From assembly GCF_000499385.1 (NCBI RefSeq), contig NW_013651985.1:1-10404 (forward strand): a stretch of 10,404 nt of DNA, read 5' to 3'. Below, one piece after another: positions 1 to 7,320 of this stretch (position 1 is the first letter of the stretch; the number at the start of each line of letters is the position of its first letter). The position numbers and the translations under genes are program-made. This stretch comes from Eimeria necatrix (taxonomy: Eukaryota; Apicomplexa; Conoidasida; Eucoccidiorida; Eimeriidae). Below the pieces are notes generated by a model. It searched no databases, was not told the origin of the DNA, and saw only the letters and a program-made list of their open reading frames with translations.

Positions 1-120
1 GGGTGCCGCATGTTACAGCATTTGTGATCTTTGGCGTCTTGGCATGACTGCAGCATAGTTTCGTATGCACCTGACGCGGAGTGGCATTAGTGTCTTGGTA
101 TGACTGTGACATGGTTGAGT
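1..120. repeat. Degenerate ~56-bp tandem repeat at left edge
   Basis: A 25-base unit beginning GTCTTGGCATGACTG at 36-60 recurs as GTCTTGGTATGACTG at 92-116, a spacing of 56 bases. About 20 of 25 positions match, and the following bases (TATGCAC.. against TGTGCAA..) are also alike. A looser relative (ATGTTACAGCATTTGTG) sits at about 10-27. A further diverged copy of the core lies at 2311-2335. The array may continue beyond the window's left edge. No coding or transposon function is visible; an old minisatellite or an interspersed-repeat fragment would fit. Confidence 0.5.
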
Positions 121-904
121 GTGCAACGCGTGCGCAGCGCAGCGGCCCACTCAGAAAGCACTTGCTTTGCAGGGAGTAGGTGCTGGTGCATGGAAACTTT
201 GCGGCTGCGGCTCGTATAATATCTGGCCATCAAAACGTTGTAGTCATTTGCACAACGCATTGTTTGCGTTCATTGTTTGTTGCATGATTAGGAGTATGAC
301 GCGCATTTTGGTTTTTTTGCTATCCGGAGATTTGCGCATTATATTGGTATTCTGCTTGTGCAAGTATGCCTTTCTATTTCTGTGGCTCCGCAGAGACCTG
401 TTCTGGGATTTTTTGATATCATAGTCGAATAGCAGTAATGCAAGTGAAGCTTTGTTCACAGTTCGAGAGCTTAGGGTGTTGCTAAACAGCCGACTCACTG
501 ATGGCACTTCACCATAGTTGCAAGCATTGTGCTATTTGCCTTTCTCTTTGTCCTGCACATTGCAACGCGAAGTCGCATTGTGCTTTGACGCTTTTTCATG
601 GAACGGTAGGGTTCCTTGGAAGCAAATGGAATAGGCTGCGGTGTCACGGCGCACGCTGTATGTACAAGGCGTGTGCTGGTTCATTGCTTGCACTGCAAAA
701 TCGGACCATGAGGGTGCAATAATATCGATCCGCGTCGTGTCAGAAACTGCGGTATGCGTCGTGTGAAGGTGAATGTGCATGCTTGAAGCCATTTGATTAG
801 CGATTTCCTAACTCAGAATAGTCTTGGGGGACATCATTGTTCCGAGTCTGGTGAGGATGCCTATTTGGCACCGTTAGACATAAATGCTCTTTTCGTTCGG
901 CGTT
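121..904. other. No gene recognised; T/G-rich DNA
   Basis: This stretch holds only short open frames on both strands (up to about 100 codons) that overlap each other and resemble no known protein. The + strand is T-rich: in the row 301-360, T is 28 and A is 8. An acceptor-like CTTTGTTCACAG ends at 461, but no convincing exon follows it. GCATGC occurs at 777-782. I see nothing else here. Confidence 0.6.
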
Positions 905-925
905 GCTGTTGTTTTGCTGCCGGTC

Positions 926-966
926 TACTGCACCTATGTTTTTTCTAACGTTTTTTTCGTGTGCAG
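926..966 (+). promoter_or_regulatory. Candidate 3' splice site (branch point, pyrimidine tract, CAG)
   Basis: A pyrimidine-rich stretch contains a branch-point-like TTCTAAC with the likely branch A at 948. It is followed by a run of seven T and then GTGTGCAG, with the AG at 965-966. The branch A to AG distance is 18 bases, and no other AG lies between them. This is the most complete acceptor pattern I noticed on the + strand. It agrees with the idea that the T-rich left half is transcribed rightward. Splice-like patterns do arise by chance, so transcript evidence is needed. Confidence 0.35.
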
Positions 967-1029
967 TTCAGATTGAATATCGTCGCCAGTTGTGATGCTG
1001 GATGTGATGACACGTTTTCGAGGGGCGGA
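967..1029 (+). other. Candidate small internal exon, 63 nt, phase 0
   Basis: The interval starts right after the acceptor AG at 965-966 and ends at a strong donor-like GA|GTGAGT (GT at 1030-1031). It is 63 bases, an exact multiple of three. Frame 1 is open through all 21 codons, while the other two frames contain TGA stops. The peptide starts FRLNIVASCDAGCDD and ends RGG; it matches no family I recognise. Good acceptor, good donor and one open frame together are suggestive. No partner exon was identified, and so short a peptide cannot show homology by eye. Chance coincidence remains quite possible. Confidence 0.25.
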
Positions 1030-1035
1030 GTGAGT

Positions 1036-1325
1036 CTGCTAGACGCATTGAACGCAACCAGTACGGAATGCAATGTTGGGTATTAGTTCTGATGTGCATA
1101 ATGAAGTATTTTAGCGGTCATATATCGTGCGGTTGATGAGAGTTCCGCGCCAATATTCATGAAAACTTTAGCTAGCCTGCCAAGATCACATGCCGTGCAC
1201 CGCGGCACTTGTCGTTTTGCGAAGACGCTAACGCGCACTGCGCCATGATTCTCCAATAGTCTACTGAAAGGCAACCAGCTTTTCAGGGAGCAGGCAGTCG
1301 TGTATGAGTACTTTACACCTGGCCC
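1036..1325. other. No gene recognised
   Basis: Mixed-composition DNA between the candidate donor at 1030 and the TA microsatellite. A 97-codon - strand open frame spans 1083-1376, but its N-terminal part is simply the translated TA repeat (Tyr/Ile alternation). I do not regard it as a gene. Confidence 0.6.
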
Positions 1326-1372
1326 ATATATACTATATTCATATATATATGTATATATATATATATATATTA
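1326..1372. repeat. (TA)n microsatellite
   Basis: An interrupted run of alternating T and A. The block at 1326-1339 is broken by C; an uninterrupted AT run at 1341-1350 is followed by one G at 1351; alternating TA then runs from 1352 to 1370. Such tracts are common in eukaryotic non-coding DNA, are prone to length variation and can extrude cruciforms. GCATGC follows directly at 1373-1378. Confidence 0.95.
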
Positions 1373-1378
1373 GCATGC

Positions 1379-2310
1379 GGGAGGTATCAGCGAGTACGGG
1401 CTATCCTGATTCCACTTTACACCTTGCTTCGATGCTCATTCAACTCACATTTTGACGACGCTACAAATAAGCGTTCAAACTAATTCTGGCACGCGGGTAC
1501 CAAATCGCTACCACTTGAAAATTGTATCTTGTCGAAATGCATAGTGGTGGCTGGATTCCAGTGTGTGGCATCGTAAGCGTTGCATGAAGGCTAGACGCTC
1601 TTTTCTCACAAGAATCAGGGACATTGCGCTACTTTTCTCTATTCTGGTTCTTAGAATGCAATGCGGTGGCGATCCCGGCTCTAAGGCTTGTTGACTTATG
1701 TTTATGCACATCCTGTTCTGCAAGGAAGCAGAACGTAAGCCAGTGAAATATGCAGCATTCTTGCTGTGCAGCCTGCATGTGTGAGCGCGGGTTTCTTTCG
1801 CGCGAAATACAACGGGACAATGGTGCTGCAAACACATCGACGTTTTTCAGCTCACATTTTGCAATATGATTGCTGCGAAGTTGAAATGGCGAACTAGAAA
1901 GTACGCTGTCGAAGATGCAATTACTCAGGATAGTTCTTGGAAGGATCGCTGTTGAGAGTTTGCCGAAGATGTCTCTTTGGAATTCTGCGAGGTGCTACTG
2001 CTTTTTTTGCGGTGGTTCTATTGTGCTAATCTAGCCTATTTGATGTATTCTTCGTATCGGGTAGCATTTTTGATAACTGTTCGTGAATACAGGGAGGCTT
2101 TCTCGAGGCGCACAATCCGTTCGTCAGACGGTGCGTGGCCTCGGTGTGCGCACTCCCTATGTTGCACCCAGTGCAAAATGCAGGAATGGATGTGTGCAGC
2201 AGTGTGCAAGGAACGTACATGGTTTGTTTGTGATTTGAGATTGCCCCAACTGTAGTCAGACTGTCGAGGAGTTAATGTGCGCGTCGCAGCATTCGTCTTT
2301 TCATGAAGTT
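1379..2310. other. No gene recognised; T/G-rich DNA
   Basis: Open frames of up to about 109 codons occur on both strands at 1508-1837 and 1977-2255. They overlap antisense frames, have unremarkable composition and resemble no family. In the row 1981-2040, T is 26 and A is 9. Donor-like GTAAGC (about 1735) and GTGAGC (about 1782) occur without a credible partner. I see no further structure. Confidence 0.6.
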
Positions 2311-2335
2311 TCTTGGTATAGCTGTAACATTGTTA
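2311..2335 (+). repeat. Dispersed diverged copy of the left-edge repeat core
   Basis: TCTTGGTATAGCTGTAACAT followed by TGTTA resembles the unit at 93-116 (TCTTGGTATGACTGTGACAT, then GGTT) at roughly four of five positions. It lies about 2.2 kb from the left-edge array in the same orientation. This suggests that the unit is an interspersed element, not a purely local tandem duplication. With only about 25 alignable bases the relationship is tentative. Confidence 0.3.
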
Positions 2336-2597
2336 CGGCATTCATGCAGAACACAACCGGCAGTTAAAGTGGCACTAGGGTGTAGACAATGGCATGTTCA
2401 AATATATCAAACGAAGTCCATATAATATCTAACCACTACTGTGGCGCAATCATTGAAAGGTAACATTAGTTGAACGCAAGACTTTATACGCAATCATGGT
2501 TGCAATATTTTCTCTGTTTGCTGCCAAACGTAGACTCACAAATTACGGCCTTGTGTTTATGCAATTGTGCGTAGCAGCTGCTTCCCGCCCGTTTCAG

Positions 2598-2704
2598 CTC
2601 AATTGCCATTTGAGAATCATGACTTTCCTGAACGCAAACTGCGGACAGCTTTCCTGTTCTTGGCGTTGCGCGCGTTACTAAAGCAGCTACCCGGCGGCTC
2701 TTAG
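2598..2704 (+). other. Candidate terminal exon (weak)
   Basis: A pyrimidine stretch ending GTTTCAG (AG at 2596-2597) precedes a frame open from before the AG to a TAG stop at 2702-2704. Within it the reading is protein-like (QLPFENHDFPERKLRTAFLF, then LALRALLKQLPGGS). An AATAAA lies at 2713-2718, only 9 bases after the stop, and TGTGGT follows at about 2739. Acceptor, open frame, stop and poly(A)-like signal are in a sensible order, but each is weak alone. The 3' untranslated region would be unusually short. A donor-like GTAAGT at 2743 offers a competing reading. No homologue is recognised. Confidence 0.13.
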
Positions 2705-2744
2705 CCTAGCTGAATAAATGAAAATACGCTGGAATGCCTGTGGT

Positions 2745-3017
2745 AAGTTCCTTCAGTGCAGTGCCTTCGCGCTTCGGGCCTTCAAAGACGTTGCGTCATT
2801 TCTATGCACACTGCAAAAGCCAAGAATGCATGCTATATTGCCGCGTCGAACCCTGTAGGTTATCTAGGAAGCTCTAAATTCTTTCTAAAAAATTTAGGAA
2901 GGATCACAGCCTGATGAGGGAAAAACTTTCTAGCTTAACGAATGGATTCTGTGACGTCGCTATGCTGCCAGCAATTCAGCGGCTCAGAATGATGTTCATT
3001 GATGTTGATGCTTTGAT
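2745..3017. other. No gene recognised
   Basis: Contains a small inverted repeat, CTAAATT (2874-2880) against AATTTAG (2891-2897), in an A/T-rich patch, and TGCATGC at 2827-2833. A 61-codon + frame beginning at 2914 overlaps the next entry in another frame and looks like chance. Nothing else is seen. Confidence 0.55.
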
Positions 3018-3248
3018 ATGGCTGCGAATGCATTTTTGGATTTGCTTAACCCAAATGACTTTTTTCCGGACATGCGCTACTGTTTTGGCTTTCCGGTAGA
3101 GCCACGTGTAGTGTTGGTGGATGTGGAGACTTGTTGGATCTGCACAGTGTATTTTTTGGACCCTTTCCAGACGCCGCTTGGCGTGCAGCCACTAACAAAA
3201 ATGAAGTTAGCAATAAGCATAACCATTGAAGAAATGCTCTGTCGCTAA
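3018..3248 (+). other. Most protein-like open frame; coding status unproven
   Basis: A 76-codon ATG-to-TAA frame that starts MAANAFLDLLNPNDFFPDMR and continues with a balanced mix of acidic, basic and hydrophobic residues. The start context is ATGG. I count 41 of 76 codons with a purine in first position and 22 with G, only a slight coding-like bias. The upstream stop, small size, overlap with a longer - strand frame and lack of any recognised domain argue against confidence. An acceptor-like CTTTCCGGTAG ends inside it at 3100, so part of it could be exonic instead. Confidence 0.12.
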
Positions 3249-5000
3249 TTGGGATTGACCGGTACTTTGGCTGCCGTTTTTGCTCATTTTTGAAACCGTA
3301 TTCTCCATCGAATCTGCATATTGGCTTTGTACGGCGAAATGCCTTGCATTTGAATACAGCGGCATGCGTTGCCGTGTGCACAATATGTACAGCGAAACTA
3401 CAACGAGGCCTAGAGGTTTTCGCACTTTTGCCACTTCGTGCTGGAATGTGACAATTGAAAAAACTGCGGCAGCGTAGGAACCGATGTAGTGTTGAAGCCC
3501 ATACTCTGCTGCACAGGAAGGTGGCCAAGCTTTTCTAGATTATGGCATGTTTGGTGTAACGGTGCCAAATTCCATTTGGCCCAAATTTTTGTTTGGGCGC
3601 TGCCAATGTTAATAGAACATTTACGAATCGTTCTAGCTACCGGCATCGTGATTGGTTGTCTCTCTCATGTGTGTACATTGCAAACAAACCATGATATCCA
3701 AGGTCTAAGAACGTGTTTACCTTTGGCAGTAACAATGATACTGCCTTTGGTACAGTTCACAGGTGATTTATTGCACGTATTTATCACTATCTGTGGACCT
3801 TCCTGAAGACCACAATGGAGGAATGCACATATTTGGCAATTTCCCCAGGTAATTCTGCTCTTGCATGCCTGTATACGAGTTAATCTGTGATTGTGTTGAA
3901 TTGTAGTTTGTGGCATACTCTCCTAACATGCAGACGAGAAAGGCGTGAAGTACCTAGGTCTATAAACTTAAGTATTGACGCCACATTTCCGCCGGCTTCG
4001 TGTGTTTATATGTTTGCAAAGACGCAGTGGAGGTTCGCAGTATTTTAGGGGGAATATACTTATATTGGCATTGTGGCAGGAGCTACACATTATACTCAAA
4101 AAAATGATTAAGTCGTTGACGAAACTTATTACTCGGTCTTCAATAGGCTGTGAGTGCCTAGAATATACCGATGAATTGCGTGCATCGCTAGATCAAGTTT
4201 TGCAAGGCATCGTGAAGGTTTGGCTCGTGCCGAAGTCCCACAAACCGCTACTTTGTACCCAAAGCACATATTATTCAATGACAAATGTGGTTGAATGGAG
4301 TGCTCGCTGCTATGCAGATCTAGGCGCTTGCGCATGAAATGAGCGCTTGTCCAAGATTCCGGTGCGTTTTGTTCCCCCTGTGTAGATGGGCAATTGGCTT
4401 TCGTCGCTACGTTGCATTTCTAACTACAAGCTTGAGCTATAGTTTAGCAGTGCGCTTGCATTGTGGCTATTCTGGTTCAGCGCAGCATTTTGTTTCTATA
4501 GGACATGAAACATATGAACGCTAAATTGTTTTGCTGGTCTTGTACTTCTGTCCATAGTTTGCTCCTGCACAAGAGGATTTCGACATTGATGAGAGCCCAA
4601 TTTGCTTCGCCGGAGGTGAATTTTGAACAGTTGTATGTTTTTGCAGTTGTTTTGTCCACCCGTCAAGGATTTTGCTCCTACAAAATAAGGGTCCTACTTT
4701 ACTCAAAAGCGCATGCATTGTGGGCCATGGCTGATGAGAAACATGCAGTGCTTCAGGTGATCTTTTTAGCACAGCGTTGGGCGCATTAAAATGATTTGTA
4801 AGTAATTTTGCCTCTAAACGTACGTCTCGATGCCGCCGGCCTCTGCCGGGCTCAGAGGAATCGTGAGTGAATTTGCCGTTGATGCAACAAAAGAAAAATC
4901 GTGCGTCTGTGTCGTTGTTCCTATGAGTTAGAAAAATCAAATGGGTCGCCTACTCGCCTGAATATTCGGCCATATGTCTTGGTAACGTGAGGCAAGCTGA
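3249..5000. other. No gene recognised; T-rich DNA
   Basis: A 1.75-kb stretch with many overlapping short frames, the largest 160, 139 and 120 codons; all are unrecognised and match chance for this length. Counted rows show T over A (4381-4440: 21 to 13; 4621-4680: 27 to 10). Isolated splice-like sites occur: acceptor-like TTTTTGCAG ending at 4646, and donors GTGAGT at 4150 and GTAAGT at 4798. The interval 4647-4797 has a stop in all three frames, so it does not form an open internal exon. GCATGC occurs at 3362, 3863 and 4711. Confidence 0.6.
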
Positions 5001-5053
5001 ATACTGTTGGTTTTCAGTTTGATTTGATTGTTAGATACTGTTGTTTTCAGTTT
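5001..5053 (+). repeat. Imperfect short tandem duplication, 34-bp period
   Basis: ATACTGTTGGTTTTCAGTTT at 5001-5020 recurs as ATACTGTTGTTTTCAGTTT at 5035-5053, differing only by one missing G. The spacer is 14 bases. Each copy ends in an acceptor-like TTTTCAG, so if this DNA is transcribed rightward it would carry two nearly identical potential 3' splice sites in tandem. Replication slippage is the simplest origin. Confidence 0.8.
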
Positions 5054-5444
5054 AGTGCAAACTGCAGCGCATCCACGAGCAGGTTTATGTCGGGGTCATA
5101 TTGCACTCTTCATTAACTCTTACATCACAGCCAAAATTCGATAGGAAAAAAAGTAATACTGGAACACTGTGAGACGAAATTGATTTAAATTTAGTTCGTC
5201 AGAGGTGCTTTCCTTGCTGGAGAATCGCGTCAGGCGTTGCCTATCAGTTATTTCTGCTGTGTGCAAGAATACAAAGGTCATGCCCGTCATTTGCCGAAAA
5301 ACAGGACTGGCTTTGCGATTGTTTTGTAATTGAGGGCATTCTTTCCTGTTGAATTATTTTTTATTCATCCGGTGTTTCTGTGTATGAAGTGTGTCGTAGT
5401 CGGCGTTACCGCATTGCCAGTACTCGTGCTGCCTCGACGAAGTT
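5054..5444. other. No gene recognised
   Basis: T-rich DNA with A-runs (for example near 5144-5151) and no credible open frame or structural element. It forms the right end of the continuously T-over-A half of the window. Confidence 0.6.
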
Positions 5445-5486
5445 TTGTCGCCCTGCCTTGAATAGCAATTCAAGGCAGGACGACAA
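5445..5486. repeat. Near-perfect hairpin: 19-bp stem, 4-base loop
   Basis: The left arm TTGTCGCCCTGCCTTGAAT (5445-5463) pairs with ATTCAAGGCAGGACGACAA (5468-5486) around the loop AGCA, with one mismatch in 19 pairs. In a - strand RNA the mismatch would be a G-U wobble, so the fold is slightly better on that strand. There is no T-run directly after either arm, so it is not a bacterial-type terminator. It lies close to the composition switch. It could be a folded RNA element, a relic of a small inverted-repeat transposon or a regulatory cruciform; the sequence alone does not decide. Confidence 0.9.
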
Positions 5487-6506
5487 TATGTTTGTAGTTT
5501 GGAATAATTTACAGCGGTAATGAAAATAGAACGCATGCAGCTCTTAGTGCTTGCCTGTTCTGTTTCTAGGTATAAAGTAGCGGGGTAATTCTGCGGATGG
5601 AATCTTCTCAAGCCGCATCGCCTACTTGTCTGATCGCCCCCTCTGCGAGCCTCGCTAGATCGGTTTTCTTATCTGTTTTTCATTATATGTGCGGCTTCTT
5701 TAATACATCATTTTTGCATGTCTGACATGCGTCACTGGTGTTGTTTTTGCTCCCGACAAAAATGAATAGCGCCAACCTACTTTTCAATATAGCACGGGAG
5801 AGGTATTTTACAGCACGTTGCACGAATCTAAAGGAACATGGCTACCATTAAAGCATGAGGTGAATTGTTAGCATGCTTGTGACACATTCAATCGTCTCTG
5901 CATTCTGATGCAGCTACTTGAAGCACATTTGCAAGGCTACAGAAGGAGAACGCATTACACGATCCAGGCATGAGTTGCAGCGGAAGCGTGTGAACTACTA
6001 GCCGAACCTCTAGTGGATTCACAAAGAGTCCATAGCGCCGTTAAGAACGTCAAAATCCGTCCTGCAATAGACACAAAAACACAGTTTACAGCTTCTGATA
6101 GTTCATCATTAGCTGAATCCTGCCAGGAAAAGCTGCAGAATCACACTTTAAGAAGCTCTTGTGGGCATGCACACTGTGGTCAATGAGGCTAACCGAAATA
6201 TGCACAGCGCGTACTTGCGCAAGACGTGGATGTTTTGAACAAACACCAGCACCTTTTAGAGACCCCCATGCGCCGAGAGACCTTCAAAGTTTGACAAGAA
6301 AAATATAGCCACCGCCGGCGAAAAGCTCGAGTGGCTAGTACATTCGTCGAGAGCAAGCAACTTGGAAGTACAAAGTGCACAGGATTTATGTTCAAGCCCA
6401 AGTCTCTGAACCACACTTCAATGGTACTGTCTGAAAATCCACGAAACACATCCAGCTGCAATGCAGATAAAAGTTTGAGCCACGCCATTTCCAGGCCTCC
6501 TGTGTT
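5487..6506. other. Composition switch zone, no gene recognised
   Basis: The + strand changes from T-rich to A-rich within roughly 5600-5850. A C/T-rich patch lies at about 5600-5720, and A-rich DNA follows from about 5760. Short frames at 5354-5611 (-), 6189-6488 (-) and 6331-6546 (+) overlap antisense or are of ordinary chance length and resemble no family. GCATGC occurs at 5533, 5871 and 6165. No promoter or terminator can be assigned. Confidence 0.55.
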
Positions 6507-6537
6507 GTCACCCTGTTCACTGGGTGAACCAGGTGAC
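6507..6537. repeat. Imperfect hairpin: 14-bp stem with 2 mismatches
   Basis: GTCACCCTGTTCAC (6507-6520) pairs with GTGAACCAGGTGAC (6524-6537) around the loop TGG. Twelve of 14 pairs are complementary, with the two mismatches adjacent mid-stem. It is modest alone, but is one of three inverted repeats within about 1.5 kb of the composition switch. No function can be read from it. Confidence 0.4.
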
Positions 6538-6934
6538 TCGCTCTAACTGTGTGATCCTACTCTCAATGAACTCTTAATTGCTTCTCTATCTAGTCTCTTT
6601 GTAGCTTTTCTCGATGGTTCTCAGGACGTTCGGTTGGTGCCCTGTGTTCGCTCAGTTGCGTAAAGGACAGCCCGGAAACTCCTAGGACATGTCTGTTTCG
6701 GAGCACACTCCCGAATTTACGAACACACAATGTCCTGTTTCCGTTATCTGGAAGCATCTTAGAAACCCAGTTTCGAAGCGATGGTAAGGAACACTTCCCA
6801 ATAAAAGCCATCTGACAAACAGAAGGGCAGTAAACGAAATATGCGAAGCTGGAGCTCCGGGGCAGTAATAGATATATGCCGAGAAATGCACGGCAAGAGC
6901 TGCTAAATACAACATTATGAGCTAAACAAAGCGG
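6538..6934. other. No gene recognised; T/C-rich island then mixed DNA
   Basis: Bases 6541-6660 are pyrimidine-rich on the + strand, a local exception within the A-rich right half. The rest is mixed. Two overlapping - strand frames (6590-6811 and 6682-6915, 73 and 77 codons) are unrecognised. AATAAA at 6800-6805 has no gene attached. Confidence 0.55.
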
Positions 6935-6988
6935 GCATTCTCCTGATTCAGTTTTTTCCTTAAGGAAAAAACTGAATCAGGAGAATGC
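6935..6988. repeat. Perfect 54-bp palindrome with no spacer
   Basis: The sequence from 6935 to 6961 is the exact reverse complement of 6962 to 6988, with the centre at CCTT|AAGG, so 27 of 27 pairs match with no loop. Each arm contains a run of six T or A flanked by GATTCAG/CTGAATC and ends at GCATTCTCCT/AGGAGAATGC. Pairing stops abruptly at 6934/6989, apart from a weak GCTT similarity slightly further out. Such perfect palindromes are unstable in many cloning hosts and can extrude cruciforms. They can also arise from an assembly or amplification fold-back. Whether it is genomic cannot be judged from the sequence. Confidence 0.97.
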
Positions 6989-7320
6989 ACTGCTTAATGC
7001 AGGATTTCACTGACGCTTCTCCCTTCTTTTCGCCCGCACCAACTGCCATTTGCTCAGGCTTTTATTCCCCTGTTTCCAGGCGTTTTCAGGTCCTTTTTGG
7101 CATAATCGTTTTTCTTGCATACTTCTACTTAAAACGTAGTAGCACAGCCGGTTCGCTAAATTCATCTGCTCACCGTCATGCTTTCAACGTAATCGTTCCA
7201 CTGGTGCGTAATGCCGGTGGGACCATGGTGGCTGCGCAGCAGCATTAGCATCATCTACTAGATCACACACTGTTTAATACCATGTTTTTTATAGTTTTAA
7301 GAAGGATACGTTTATTTGTT
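6989..7320. other. T/C-rich island, no gene recognised
   Basis: Immediately right of the palindrome the + strand becomes strongly pyrimidine-rich (about 6985-7200), unlike its A-rich surroundings. An 87-codon + frame at 6985-7248 begins inside the palindrome's right arm and reads mainly hydrophobic and serine-rich from the biased composition. Acceptor-like CCCCTGTTTCCAG and CGTTTTCAG occur at about 7068-7090. A transcribed segment of opposite orientation or an inserted fragment would both fit. Confidence 0.45.

Noticed and set aside
1083..1376. 97-codon - strand open frame beginning with Tyr/Ile repeats
   Set aside because: Its N-terminus is the translated TA microsatellite.
3046..3528. 160-codon - strand open frame, the longest in the window
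   Set aside because: No recognisable domain; it overlaps + strand frames, and a frame of this length is not unexpected by chance in 10 kb of six-frame DNA.
4521..4940. 139-codon - strand open frame
   Set aside because: Lies antisense to another open frame in the T-rich half, with no recognisable motif.
6935..6988. Palindrome as a bacterial-type terminator
   Set aside because: The T/A runs are inside the stem next to the centre, not after the stem, and the window does not look prokaryotic.
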